Assembly (NCBI GenBank): GCA_009783085.1
Contig: WRHU01000001.1
Location: forward strand, 192,196 to 256,195
DNA length: 64,000 nucleotides
Reading direction: 5' to 3'
DNA from: Coriobacteriia bacterium
GTDB taxonomy: Bacteria; Actinomycetota; Coriobacteriia; Coriobacteriales; UBA8131
Shown here piece by piece: positions 24,487-33,599 of the stretch (position 1 is the first letter of the stretch; the number at the start of each line of letters is the position of its first letter). The position numbers and the translations under genes are program-made. Under the pieces are notes generated by a model, which was not told the DNA's origin, searched no databases, and saw only the letters and a program-made list of their open reading frames with translations.

Positions 24487-25158
24487 ATGAGCCGTGTCCT
24501 ACTGGTTGAGGACGACGAGTCCATCGCAAAAAACCTTTGTGAGCTACTTGCTGCTGAGGGCTACCAGATACGCTCAGTGGCGCGTCAAGCGCAGGCACTT
24601 GAAGCACTTGCCACAGAAACCTTCGATTTGCTTTTGATTGACATCTCTTTGCCCGACGGTAACGGCTTTGCTGTTTGTACGGCGGCAAAAAAATCCGCAG
24701 ATACTGCCGTTATGTTTCTCACAGCCTCCGAAGACGAAGCAAGCGTAGTTACCGGTCTTGACTTGGGCGCCGACGACTACATCACCAAACCCTTTAGGCC
24801 CATGGAACTGCTATCGCGTATAAAAAGTGTGCTGAGGCGCAGCGGCAAAACACAGTCGGTCTTTGAAGTGGGTACGGTAAAAATCGATACCGTGCGCGGC
24901 ACCGTGCACAAAGATGAAACTGAGCTGTTTTTATCGGCTCTTGAGTATAAGATTTTGCTGGTGTTTTTGAACAATCGTGGCATCGTGCTTACACGCCAAA
25001 AGCTGCTTGAAGAGATCTGGGATATTGCTGGGGAGTTTGTGAGCGACAACACACTTACCGTTTATATCAAACGTATCCGTGAAAAAATCGAGGAGAACCC
25101 TCAAGAGCCACAGGTGATTAAAACGGTGCGTGGATTCGGCTACAAGATGGACGCCTGA
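24487..25158 (+). CDS. OmpR-family response regulator
   Basis: The 223-residue protein has a receiver domain with the acidic pocket (VEDDES), the phosphorylated Asp in LLLIDISLPDGNG, the conserved Thr/Ser (MFLTAS) and Lys (YITKPF). A winged-helix DNA-binding domain follows (LSALEYKILLVFLNNRGIVLTRQKLLEEIW ... VYIKRIREKI ... TVRGFGYKM). It pairs with the sensor kinase downstream and likely acts at the promoter of the ABC exporter, where repeated CGTCA motifs replace a -35 box. Confidence 0.95.
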   Translation: MSRVLLVEDDESIAKNLCELLAAEGYQIRSVARQAQALEALATETFDLLLIDISLPDGNGFAVCTAAKKSADTAVMFLTASEDEASVVTGLDLGADDYITKPFRPMELLSRIKSVLRRSGKTQSVFEVGTVKIDTVRGTVHKDETELFLSALEYKILLVFLNNRGIVLTRQKLLEEIWDIAGEFVSDNTLTVYIKRIREKIEENPQEPQVIKTVRGFGYKMDA

Positions 25159-25213
25159 TGCAGAGCCTACCAAGAAAGACGCTGAGAGAGATGCCAAGAA
25201 AGAAAAACGCCTC

Positions 25214-26221
25214 ATGTTGAGCCTGTTTCGCAATACCGAGATACGGCTCTTTTTGCTGCTGGCGCTCGTCGTAACGGCACTCGGTTCAGCCCTCGCATTT
25301 TTACTCAATGAGCAAGCCGCCGTTTACGTTCTTGCTACTAGCTTTATTCTTATCTTCCTATTCTTACTCTTTACCAAACAACGCTATCGCAAGATTACAG
25401 AACTCTCCCATCAAGTTGACCGCATCGTACACGGCGACGACAGCCTCTCCATTACCAGCTTTAAGGAAGGCGAACTTTCGCTGCTGCAAACAGAGGTTCA
25501 AAAAATGACGGTACGCCTGCGTGAGCAAGCAGGCAATCTCGGCAAAGACAAGCGCTATCTCTCGGAATCCATTGCCGATGTTGCCCACCAAATACGCACT
25601 CCCCTTACCTCCATTAACCTTCTTATCACCTTGCTCGCAAAAGAGGATCTTGCGCCTGAGCGTCGCCTCGAGGCTGTCCGGGAGCTTGAAGTGCTGCTCG
25701 CACGCATTGACTGGCTTGTTACCGCATTGCTCAAAATAGCAAAGCTTGATGCGGGAACAGCTGTTTTTACTCGAAATACTATTGAGCTTGCCGCGCTTGT
25801 CGCTACTACCCTTGAGCCTTTTGTTATTCCGCTTGACTTACGCAACATTACGGTCAGATCTACGGTTGCAGGCACGCTTGACTGCGATTTGTCGTGGACC
25901 GCAGAGGCTCTTGGCAACATCATCAAAAACTGCATTGAACATCTTGATGATGGCGGTTTGATACAGATAAGTTCTGAACAAACGCCTATCTACACTCAAA
26001 TTGTTATCCGCGACAACGGAAGTGGTTTTGACGACGAGGACTTGCCACATATTTTTGAGCGTTTTTATAAGGGCGAGCAAGCACGCGAGGGCAATTACGG
26101 CATAGGACTTGCCCTCACTAAAATGATTATCAGCGAACAAAATGGTACGATAAAAGCACAGCCCAATGAGCCACAGGGCGCCTGTTTTGATATCAAGTTT
26201 TATCACCACAGCACGCGATAG
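25214..26221 (+). CDS. Intramembrane-sensing histidine kinase
   Basis: The best start is the ATG at 25214 (MLSLFRNTEIRLF), although its ribosome binding site is weak. The 335-residue kinase has two closely spaced membrane segments (about residues 11-30 and 36-55) with an outside loop of only a few residues, then a HAMP-like linker, the H-box SIADVAHQIRTPLTSI, an N-box (GNIIKNCIEH), and G-boxes (DNGSGFDDED, YGIGLAL). Kinases with so short a loop usually do not sense ligands themselves but report on a partner ABC transporter, as BceS does with BceAB. The FtsX-type transporter downstream is the obvious partner. Confidence 0.92.
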   Translation: MLSLFRNTEIRLFLLLALVVTALGSALAFLLNEQAAVYVLATSFILIFLFLLFTKQRYRKITELSHQVDRIVHGDDSLSITSFKEGELSLLQTEVQKMTVRLREQAGNLGKDKRYLSESIADVAHQIRTPLTSINLLITLLAKEDLAPERRLEAVRELEVLLARIDWLVTALLKIAKLDAGTAVFTRNTIELAALVATTLEPFVIPLDLRNITVRSTVAGTLDCDLSWTAEALGNIIKNCIEHLDDGGLIQISSEQTPIYTQIVIRDNGSGFDDEDLPHIFERFYKGEQAREGNYGIGLALTKMIISEQNGTIKAQPNEPQGACFDIKFYHHSTR

Positions 26222-26298
26222 TATGGCGCAGAAAGCTGCCGAAAAGCCCGTCTGTCCCTCAATGCAAAAACCTAAAGTGACAGTTCTCTTATTTTGTT

Positions 26299-26341
26299 GT
26301 CACGTCAACGTCACCCAACTTCTCTACTCTGAACGTATACT
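26299..26341 (+). promoter_or_regulatory. Activator-type promoter of the ABC exporter
   Basis: A good -10 box (TATACT, 26336-26341) has no -35 box. At that place lie direct repeats TGTCACGTCAACGTCACC with CGTCA spaced half a turn. This fits binding by the OmpR-type regulator encoded just upstream. Confidence 0.5.
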
Positions 26342-26421
26342 GTTGATAGGTGTTCTGACCCGTTCTAGCGAGAACGCACCATTCAAAGCAGAGCACAAAA
26401 CTTACGTTAAGGAGTGAGGTT

Positions 26422-27186
26422 ATGGAAATCCTACGGGTAGAAAATCTCTGCAAGACCTATGGCAAAGACGCGAGCGAGGTCAAGGCGCTTGACAACGTGT
26501 CGTTTTCGGTTGAGCAAGGTGAGTTTGTTGCCGTCATTGGACCAAGTGGTTCGGGCAAATCAACCCTGCTTCATATTGTTGGCGGTGTTGACACTCCCTC
26601 GTCTGGCAAGGTGTTTGTTAATGACGTAGATGTATACGCACAAAATCCTGAGCAGCTTGCCATTTTTAGGCGTCGTCAAGTAGGACTTATCTACCAATTC
26701 TACAATCTTATACCCGTACTTTCAGTACGAGAAAACATTACGCTCCCCGCCCTCATGGACCATAAGGAAGTTAACGAGGAACACCTTGAAGACTTGCTGC
26801 AAACTCTTGATCTTAAAGATCGTATTGACCACTTGCCCAACCAGCTCTCAGGCGGGCAACAACAACGCGTTTCTATTGGCAGGGCGTTGATGAATGCACC
26901 CGCTCTCATGCTCGCCGATGAGCCCACCGGCAACCTTGACAGCAAAACAGGCCAAAACATCTTGGAAGTCTTAAAGCTTTCAAACCAAAAGTACCATCAG
27001 ACCCTTGTTGTTATTACTCATGACGAGAATATCGCATCGCAGGCAAGTCGTATTATCCAAATTGAAGACGGGCGTATTGCCAGCGACACTTCTTTGCGAG
27101 CGCGCGCCGAGCAAGCGGCACCTCAAATAGCAACAGCTCCTATCCAAGCCTCCGTGCAGAAACCTGAGCAAGAGCAGGGGTGGTAG
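26422..27186 (+). CDS. ABC transporter ATPase (MacB/LolD/BceA type)
   Basis: The 254-residue subunit has Walker [11 protein letters not shown]-loop, signature LSGGQQQR, Walker [17 protein letters not shown] and the H-loop (VITHDENIA), all typical of the MacB/LolD/BceA group that works with FtsX-type permeases by mechanotransmission rather than by passing substrate through a channel. It has an added Gln/Pro/Ala-rich tail. Its stop overlaps the start region of the permease gene. The promoter suggests control by the adjacent two-component system. Confidence 0.95.
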   Translation: MEILRVENLCKTYGKDASEVKALDNVSFSVEQGEFVAVIGPSGSGKSTLLHIVGGVDTPSSGKVFVNDVDVYAQNPEQLAIFRRRQVGLIYQFYNLIPVLSVRENITLPALMDHKEVNEEHLEDLLQTLDLKDRIDHLPNQLSGGQQQRVSIGRALMNAPALMLADEPTGNLDSKTGQNILEVLKLSNQKYHQTLVVITHDENIASQASRIIQIEDGRIASDTSLRARAEQAAPQIATAPIQASVQKPEQEQGW

Positions 27187-27188
27187 GC

Positions 27189-29903
27189 ATGAACATTTTT
27201 AGCAAGGTTACGCTGCAAAGCCTCTATCGCAATCGCACGCGCACCATTGTTACGATTGTTGGGGTTATCTTGTCGGTCGCCTTGGTTACAGCCGTTGCCT
27301 CATTTGTGTCATCGCTACAAAGCTATGGACTCAAAAACAGCATCGCGAATAACGGGGACTGGCATATTGCCTTTCATAATGCTGACGAAGCTCTTTACAA
27401 TGAACTAAAAGCAAACGACGAAGTTGAATCTATTGCTCTTACGCAAGAAATTGCCTATGCCAAATACTATGGTGAGTCTGCGCCCGATGATGCAGCCTTT
27501 ATAACCATCATGGGTTTTGAGAAGGAACTTTATAGCGACCAAGTCCTTTGGGATAAAGCAATGGGAAAAAACACTCCTTTTTGGGACATCGCAGAGGGCA
27601 GATGGCCACAAACTACCACTGAGCTCGTTGTTCCAGTAGGTTTTATCTACGCAGATGATATCGAGTATCACACAGGAGATACCATAGTTTTAGATGCAAG
27701 CACCGCCTGGACCGACTTTGTTGACCCTACACTTTTTGGATACCAGCCAGACGATATACCTCAAGACGACCTACCTCAAGACGACCTTGTTGAAACTAAC
27801 CATGACTACGCAAGTATAGAAGGAACCGATGATGAGTACGTAGAGGAGGAAGAATACGATAAGCCCTTCCGTGGCACCCGCACCTACACCATCGTTGGTA
27901 CGTATACTTGGGCTTGGGATTATGACAGCGAAATATACCTGCCGCTCTCTATCTATACTGTTGCTGACCCCACTGAGCTTGACATCAAAACGCTGGGCTA
28001 CTCAATTATTCAGGTAACCCTCAAAAAGCCCGCTGATGTCTACAATTTCGAAAGTCATCATTCAGGATATGCCTCTGTGTATAACAGCGACCAACTCAGG
28101 TGGCTGGGCTTGTCAGACAGTGATAGCTTTAACGCTGTTTTATACTCTCTCACCGCCATACTCATAGGTTTAATAGTGTTTGGTTCAGTGCTTACTATTT
28201 ACAATGCTTTTTCTATCTCAGTTAGTGAGCGCAGGCGTCAATTTGGCATTCTTTCGTCTGTGGGCGCTACTAAAAAGCAACTGCGAAGCTCGGTGCTTTT
28301 TGAAGGGCTTTGCGTCGCGGTTGTAGGCATTCCCCTTGGTCTTCTTTTGGGATTTGCGGGAATTGGCATAGCGCTTAAGTATGTAGGGGATCTCTTACAG
28401 GTTATTTCATTTGGCTACGATATTCCACTTTCGCTCTCTGTTTCAGTTGGTGCCGTGCTTACCTCTATAGCGATAGGCATACTAACCATTCTTATCTCTG
28501 CCTACATTCCCGCTCGACGTGCTTCCAAAACCTCTGCCATTGACAGCATCCGTCAAACCGATGACATCAAGCTCGATGGCAAAAAACTCAAAAGCTCGAA
28601 ACTTATTGAACGCTTCTTTGGGCTTGAGGGCTCTCTCGCACACAAAAACTTCAAGCGCAACAAAAAGCGCTATCGCTCTACCATTCTTTCGCTCTTTGTG
28701 AGTGTTGTGCTGTTTATTTCCGCCGGCGCCTTTGGAATGTTTTTGTCAAGCGGAATTACCCGCGTTATAGACGACAGTGCGGATTTGCTCGTGAGTTCTT
28801 ATGATCAAGTGAACAAGGACGGTATTCCTGAGCTTTTTGATAAACTCAAAAACACAAAGGGAGTAACAAAGGGAAGCTATTGGTCGTCTGTAGGAGTGGG
28901 AAGCGATGTTCCTAATGAGTTGCTTACTGAGCAATTCTTAAACGAGTATTCGAATCCTCACGAATTCTACACAACTTTTTTGTACTTTCGTATTATGTTT
29001 TTGGATGACGAAAGCTACCTTGAATACCTTAAAGATTTAGGCTTGCCAGAAGCAAAATATACTGGACAAGATGCTGTTTTGGTAGGTCTAGGAAACGAAC
29101 GTTTTTATAGTCCTCCAGCTGGGCGCTTCGTAATCAGAGATGTATTTAAGAAAAAGGGAGACATCTCGCTCGCTGTTTCTTTTCAACTCGACCCTGAGGA
29201 TTTTGAGAACTACGAACTAAAGGAGCTTACAATCACCCTGGCAGATGCGCTGCCCCAGATGATATCAAAGAACACAGCTTCTTCATTTACCGTCTTTGCT
29301 CCTCATTCTTTGCGGGCAGAGCTTGACCCAACCTTTGACGTCGAAACTACCTATAACTATGATGAGTTTACTCTTGCTTTCTTGTCTGACAATCCTCAAG
29401 AATCAGAAAGAGCCATGCAGGAGCTCTTTGATGAAAACGAAACTTATTATTATGTCCACAATATTGCTCAAGAGCAGGAAGAAAATCGTGCGCTGTTGGC
29501 CATCGTTAACATCTTTATCTACGGTTTTACCATCATGATTACGCTCATCGCAGTAGCCAATGTGTTCAATACGATTTCTACCAGTATCAACTTGCGCAGG
29601 CGTGAGCTTGCCATGCTGCGCTCAGTGGGCATGACCAATGCCAGCGTCAACAAAATGATGAGCTTTGAGTGTGTGTTTTATGGAATAAAGGCCTTGTTCT
29701 ACGGTATCCTTGTGGGAATTTTGGTAAGTATTTTGGTTTATGCCAGCGTTATGAGTGGTGTTGATGTTCCCTTTACGCTTCCTTGGCTGAGTATTGGATT
29801 GAGTATTGTTGGCGTGTTTGTGGTGGTGTTTATCAGCATGATGTATGCAGTTCACACGGTTAACAAAGAAAATACCATTGAGGCTTTGCGCTTTGATGGA
29901 TAG
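27189..29903 (+). CDS. Large FtsX-type ABC permease
   Basis: The ATG at 27189 follows AGGGGTGG. The 904-residue protein has two FtsX units: a first membrane segment (about residues 15-38), a long acidic external domain (about 40-305), three membrane segments (about 310-440), then a repeat of the plan with a second external domain (about 530-750) and three final segments. SVGATKKQLRSSVLFEG and RSVGMTNASVNKMMSFE are the FtsX cytoplasmic motifs. With the intramembrane-sensing kinase this resembles antimicrobial-peptide detoxification or envelope-stress modules; the substrate is unknown. The first external domain carries the local repeat PQDDLPQDDL. Base usage looks like that of its neighbours. 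Confidence 0.92.
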   Translation: MNIFSKVTLQSLYRNRTRTIVTIVGVILSVALVTAVASFVSSLQSYGLKNSIANNGDWHIAFHNADEALYNELKANDEVESIALTQEIAYAKYYGESAPDDAAFITIMGFEKELYSDQVLWDKAMGKNTPFWDIAEGRWPQTTTELVVPVGFIYADDIEYHTGDTIVLDASTAWTDFVDPTLFGYQPDDIPQDDLPQDDLVETNHDYASIEGTDDEYVEEEEYDKPFRGTRTYTIVGTYTWAWDYDSEIYLPLSIYTVADPTELDIKTLGYSIIQVTLKKPADVYNFESHHSGYASVYNSDQLRWLGLSDSDSFNAVLYSLTAILIGLIVFGSVLTIYNAFSISVSERRRQFGILSSVGATKKQLRSSVLFEGLCVAVVGIPLGLLLGFAGIGIALKYVGDLLQVISFGYDIPLSLSVSVGAVLTSIAIGILTILISAYIPARRASKTSAIDSIRQTDDIKLDGKKLKSSKLIERFFGLEGSLAHKNFKRNKKRYRSTILSLFVSVVLFISAGAFGMFLSSGITRVIDDSADLLVSSYDQVNKDGIPELFDKLKNTKGVTKGSYWSSVGVGSDVPNELLTEQFLNEYSNPHEFYTTFLYFRIMFLDDESYLEYLKDLGLPEAKYTGQDAVLVGLGNERFYSPPAGRFVIRDVFKKKGDISLAVSFQLDPEDFENYELKELTITLADALPQMISKNTASSFTVFAPHSLRAELDPTFDVETTYNYDEFTLAFLSDNPQESERAMQELFDENETYYYVHNIAQEQEENRALLAIVNIFIYGFTIMITLIAVANVFNTISTSINLRRRELAMLRSVGMTNASVNKMMSFECVFYGIKALFYGILVGILVSILVYASVMSGVDVPFTLPWLSIGLSIVGVFVVVFISMMYAVHTVNKENTIEALRFDG

Positions 29904-29939
29904 TGTTTAGTTGGTCTTCGGGAGTTTCTCTGCGCTCCC

Positions 29940-29975
29940 TGCGGCGCGCTTCGCGCGCCGCACTCCTTTGTTTTT
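29940..29975 (+). terminator. Terminator after the ABC exporter
   Basis: TGCGGCGCGC and GCGCGCCGCA form a perfect 10-bp stem with loop TTC, followed by CTCCTTTGTTTTT. Confidence 0.8.
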
Positions 29976-29982
29976 GCTGCCG

Positions 29983-30021
29983 AGCAACGCTGTGCTGCTT
30001 GCGTAGTAGCACAGCGTTGCT
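29983..30021. terminator. Second hairpin, 14-bp perfect stem
   Basis: AGCAACGCTGTGCT and AGCACAGCGTTGCT pair over 14 bases with an 11-base loop, directly behind the first hairpin. It has only a short T-rich follow-up (GTTTGC), so it may be a backup terminator or a structural repeat. Confidence 0.55.
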
Positions 30022-30088
30022 GTTTGCATATTAGGAAACTTTGCTTTTGTATGGCATAATCATACTAAGCACGCGAGAGGAGATTCCC

Positions 30089-31183
30089 ATGCCTGACGCA
30101 CTAAAGGATTATTACAATCGTGATACTCTGCAAGCAATTGCCACAGATATTCAAAAGGCCTACTCTCCCTTTAAGACCGATGAGTTTGTGTCATCGGTCA
30201 TAGATGAAACCTGGGAGAGCCTCGAGCTCAAAGACCGAATCTACAAAATAGCTTCCACCTTGGGAGAGTTTTTGCCCGCTGACTATCCAGAAGCTCTTGG
30301 CGTTATCAACAAGGTAATAGAAGGATATGGAACCTGGCTTGAGGGTATGGGCATGTTCTTTCTCATTTTTGTTGAACTTTTTGGGCAAGACGAGGAGCAC
30401 TGGGATTTGTCCATGAGTGCTTTTGAGCGCTATACTTCTCATGCGTCGGCAGAGCTGGCAGTGCGCCCTTTCATTATCAAACACCAAGAGCGCATGATGG
30501 AGCAAATGTATGCGTGGTCAAAGCATGAAAGCGCAGATGTGCGCAGGTTGTCCAGCGAGGGTTGTCGTCCTCAGCTGCCCTGGGCGCCCTCCCTGCCAAG
30601 TTTCAAAAAGAATCCTACGCCGCTATTGCCCATTTTGGAGCAGCTCAAGTGTGACCCGTCAGAGTATGTGCGAAAAAGTGTTGCCAATAATCTCAACGAC
30701 ATTTCTAAAACGCACCCTGAGCTCGTGGCTAAAATTGCCCAAGAGTGGTACGGCAACAATAAAGACACCGACTGGATTGTAAAGCATGGCTGCAGAACCT
30801 TACTCAAGCAAGGAAACCCCGAAGTGCTGGCAATCTTTGGTTATCACGATGCCGCCGCTCTCAAAGTAGAGGATTTTGCCTTGGGAGCAACTTCTTTGTC
30901 TATTGGCGAGGAGCTGAGCTTTTCCTTTACGTTGCTCGCCCAAAGGGCAACCAAGGTGCGGCTTGAGTATGGCATAGATTATGTAAAATCAAACGGAAAG
31001 AGAAACCGAAAAATCTTTCAGCTTTCTGAGTTGTCTCTCAAACAAAACGAGCGCAAGCCCTATGTAAGAAAACACAGCTTTGCAGATTTAAGTACGAGAA
31101 AACACTACCCCGGCACCCATTCAATAGCACTCATCGTAAACGGCGTTGAGCGCGGCACCCTGGACTTTGGGCTAGAGGCCTAG
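30089..31183 (+). CDS. AlkC-like DNA alkylation-repair protein
   Basis: The ATG at 30089 follows GAGAGGAGA. The 364-residue protein consists of HEAT-like helical repeats (for example ADVRRLSSEGCRPQLPWAPSL and SEYVRKSVANNLNDISKTHPELV), matching the AlkC/AlkD superfamily of glycosylases that remove alkylated bases without flipping them. The stretch WIVKHGCRTLLKQGNPEVL also fits. The C-terminal ~100 residues (FALGATSLSIGEELSFSF... HYPGTHSIALIVNGVE) look like an immunoglobulin-like beta domain, which is a hallmark of AlkC. The stop codon faces that of the next, convergent gene two bases away. Confidence 0.85.
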   Translation: MPDALKDYYNRDTLQAIATDIQKAYSPFKTDEFVSSVIDETWESLELKDRIYKIASTLGEFLPADYPEALGVINKVIEGYGTWLEGMGMFFLIFVELFGQDEEHWDLSMSAFERYTSHASAELAVRPFIIKHQERMMEQMYAWSKHESADVRRLSSEGCRPQLPWAPSLPSFKKNPTPLLPILEQLKCDPSEYVRKSVANNLNDISKTHPELVAKIAQEWYGNNKDTDWIVKHGCRTLLKQGNPEVLAIFGYHDAAALKVEDFALGATSLSIGEELSFSFTLLAQRATKVRLEYGIDYVKSNGKRNRKIFQLSELSLKQNERKPYVRKHSFADLSTRKHYPGTHSIALIVNGVERGTLDFGLEA

Positions 31184-31185
31184 CC

Positions 31186-31788
31186 TTAGTTAGTATGCTC
31201 GCCCTCATCCTCGTCCTCGTTCCACGCCTTTTCAAACCTTTGCAAAACTGCTGAGGCTCTTTTACGGTCTTTGGCAAACTGCCCGCTGAACATATCAACC
31301 GCAATAAGGAGCAGTATGCTGTACTCGTTTGCGGTAATGAAGTTTGCGAGGATATCGGGCATGAAGTTTGGATATGCTGCCACAACGTGCGAAAGGACTA
31401 GTATCAAAACATAGAACAAATATAATGCCGCTTTGAAGGAAATAAACCCTTCCAAGGTGAAACGAAAAGCACGACTTTCCTTAAGCTCAGCAAGAGCTTC
31501 CTTAGATTGCATTACCCTGTCATACATTTTGAAATTACCCTCGTCCCACAAAAGAGCAAGAATTATGAGAACAAGGTTTCCAAAATATGCCAGCAGCAGC
31601 GAGTAGCCAGACAGCCAGGTGTAGACAAGAAACATTGCAAGTCCATACAGCCCCGTTGAGATTACGAGAAATGCCGCATATTTGAGTATACGCACAAGCT
31701 TTCCTTTTGTAGTGAGCCTCCGTTTGTCAAGCTCCTCGGTTGGTGCGTCCTTAGGAATACTATGTGTCTGTAAAAGTTCATTTTTCAT
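31186..31788 (-). CDS. Unrecognised membrane protein
   Basis: The 200-residue protein has four predicted membrane segments (about residues 33-60, 65-82, 115-137 and 150-168) between charged ends, with an acidic C-terminus (NEDEDEGEH). AGGAGA lies before the ATG. The stop of the DUF4241 gene's coding frame is 16 bases upstream, so both form a minus-strand pair. No family is recognised. Confidence 0.7.
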   Translation of the reverse strand: MKNELLQTHSIPKDAPTEELDKRRLTTKGKLVRILKYAAFLVISTGLYGLAMFLVYTWLSGYSLLLAYFGNLVLIILALLWDEGNFKMYDRVMQSKEALAELKESRAFRFTLEGFISFKAALYLFYVLILVLSHVVAAYPNFMPDILANFITANEYSILLLIAVDMFSGQFAKDRKRASAVLQRFEKAWNEDEDEGEHTN

Positions 31789-31804
31789 GAGGATTCTCCT
31801 GTCC

Positions 31805-33283
31805 CTAATTCCGCAACCTATCTGTGCGCAAGCTTCTATGCGCTTTTATGGAGGAAACAAGATACCTGCCTCCTCCTATGAGCATGACAATCGCAACGGC
31901 TAGGGTAATAGCTGGGCGAACGTCGAACCCCTTTACCTTGAGCAGCTCGCCCGTCATCAGCCCGTTAATGCTCAGGCCTCCAAATATCAGCGCGGCAAAC
32001 ATCAGTAAGAGCGGGTTTGCAATACTCGGTTTCTTTTTTGGAGGGTCGTCGTACAGCTCCTCTTTTAGGTCTATAAAACCCGTAAGCAACGAGCAAACCC
32101 TGCCATCCTCGTCAAAACCAAACCAAACAGGATAAGCACCATCGCCGTAACCTGCATAAAAAATAGGAGCCTGATAGTCAGTCTTTGGTATGCTCCAGTT
32201 AAGACAAAATATGTCATCAGCGTATTCACGGGGAACTTCCAATCCATTTTGATCAAAAAGATCCTTTGAGGCATTCGTTGCTATCAAGTTTTCAAAATAG
32301 TTATAGGCATAGGCATGCTCCTCATCTGTTGTTTTTTCATACTCATCAAGCGCATGCGCTGCGGCCTCCTTTGCTTTTTGATCGCAGATGCAAGCAAGGC
32401 CGCTGTCTAGATAGAGAAACAAAGAAAGATTTGTTTCTACATCTGTTTTGCCCTTGGCATTTACAGGAGTTTTGTGTGTGAAAATCTCGTTTGCTTGTGC
32501 GGGATCATAGCGCACAGCAGGAGCATCAGTAAAGCAAATGCGCACCGCAGCGATAAGGGGGCAGTCTCCATTTGGAGTAACTACTGCCGCGTCTACCTCA
32601 TACTCGCCAGGTTTCACACGATGGGCAAGCGGCTGAGAGCCATAGGCTTCTTCAAGAGTAATAAGAGCATCGCAGACACTAATCTCACCAGTGGGCAGTG
32701 AAACTTTGCCAAGCGACATTTGTGTGAATTTTTGACCCAAAACCTCATCAGCATCAAAATAATTATTAAACTCCTCAGGCGTACTCTCGCTATACTGCTC
32801 ATTTACGCCCTCGAGATTATAAACCAGCTCGTTTGAACCATTTCGAATGTCGAGGTTTGTAAGACGCACCAAACCATCTGCTTCTCGGGCGGCGGCGAGC
32901 AACAGGCTGTCTATGCCCTTTTGAAACTCCTGTAATGCTGCCTCGCTCAGAGTATTATTCGAGGTACATTCACATTCGATAACGCCGGTGCTTTTTTCAA
33001 TCCGATACATGATGCGTTCGTAAAGATATTCGTTGTTAAAGGAGGCAGGTTTATACATACTTCTCATTGTGCGCGCCTGAGATGCTGCTTTCTTTTCGCC
33101 GAAAACACGGACTACGAAATCAAAGCCGCCTTTTAGACGCATCTGGTAGGTTTCGTCGCCTTTTTTGTTGATTGTGGGTTCGCTTATTCGTTCTGCGATA
33201 GTAGAAAGATGGTTGAGTACCGCCTGCTTTACTGCGGCGCGCTCGGGTGCAAAAAGAATTGCAAGATACGTAGCTTTTGCCAT
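31805..33283 (-). CDS. DUF4241-domain protein with C-terminal membrane anchor
   Basis: The ATG at 33283 follows AAAGGAGT. The 492-residue protein has an N-terminal region of unknown type (about 1-200), then a DUF4241 domain (about 200-420) with the typical elements GEYEVDAAVVTPNGDCPLIAAVRICFTD, LYLDSGLACICD and YAGYGDGAYPVWFGFDEDGRVCSLL. Two membrane segments close the protein (about 430-450 and 458-478). DUF4241 has no known function. The membrane anchoring and the pairing with a four-pass membrane protein are unusual in my experience of the family, which is mostly soluble. No toxin-like or immunity-like partner is seen. Confidence 0.75.
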   Translation of the reverse strand: MAKATYLAILFAPERAAVKQAVLNHLSTIAERISEPTINKKGDETYQMRLKGGFDFVVRVFGEKKAASQARTMRSMYKPASFNNEYLYERIMYRIEKSTGVIECECTSNNTLSEAALQEFQKGIDSLLLAAAREADGLVRLTNLDIRNGSNELVYNLEGVNEQYSESTPEEFNNYFDADEVLGQKFTQMSLGKVSLPTGEISVCDALITLEEAYGSQPLAHRVKPGEYEVDAAVVTPNGDCPLIAAVRICFTDAPAVRYDPAQANEIFTHKTPVNAKGKTDVETNLSLFLYLDSGLACICDQKAKEAAAHALDEYEKTTDEEHAYAYNYFENLIATNASKDLFDQNGLEVPREYADDIFCLNWSIPKTDYQAPIFYAGYGDGAYPVWFGFDEDGRVCSLLTGFIDLKEELYDDPPKKKPSIANPLLLMFAALIFGGLSINGLMTGELLKVKGFDVRPAITLAVAIVMLIGGGRYLVSSIKAHRSLRTDRLRN

Positions 33284-33348
33284 ACTAACTCCTTTGGAAG
33301 GATACATGCTTTAGTATATGCCATTTGCTCAAGACATGGTGAGCCGCG

Positions 33349-33378
33349 CCCTCTCGGGTTCAAGTCCTCTCACAATGC
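33349..33378 (+). other. tRNA T-arm-like fragment
   Basis: CTCTCGGGTTCAAGTCCTCTCA resembles the T-arm and 3' part of a tRNA (GGGTTCAAGTCC), but the stem does not close fully and no other tRNA parts are near. It lies in the gap between the DUF4241 gene and tRNA-Leu and may be a remnant of a tRNA gene or an old attachment site. Confidence 0.3.
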
Positions 33379-33416
33379 ACATACGCCAGGCAGCTTGCAG
33401 CTGCCTGGCGTATGTG
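33378..33416. terminator. 17-bp perfect hairpin abutting the 3' end of tRNA-Leu
   Basis: CACATACGCCAGGCAGC and GCTGCCTGGCGTATGTG form a perfect 17-bp stem with a five-base loop (33378-33394, 33400-33416). It overlaps the last bases of the tRNA CCA end. No U-tract follows on the minus strand, so it may act as a processing signal rather than a simple terminator. Confidence 0.6.
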
Positions 33417-33501
33417 GTGCGGGTGAAGGGACTTGAACCCCCATGAGTATACACTCACATGGACCTGAACCATGCGCGTCTGCCAGTTCCGCCACACCCG
33501 C
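33415..33501 (-). tRNA. tRNA-Leu (anticodon CAG)
   Basis: The minus strand folds as a class II tRNA of 87 nt including an encoded CCA. Acceptor GCGGGTG pairs with CACCCGC, the anticodon arm is CATGG-TTCAGGT-CCATG with anticodon CAG, a long variable arm follows (GAGTGTATACTC) and the T-arm is GGGGGTTCAAGTCCCTT. It reads CUG leucine codons. Confidence 0.95.
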
Positions 33502-33599
33502 ACGTGCGACAGAGGAGTATGCTACCATAATTTATTCTCTTTACCAAGAGCAGAGTTTGTAAAGTTCGTATTTCTGGGCACTATGAGGAGAGCGCAGCT

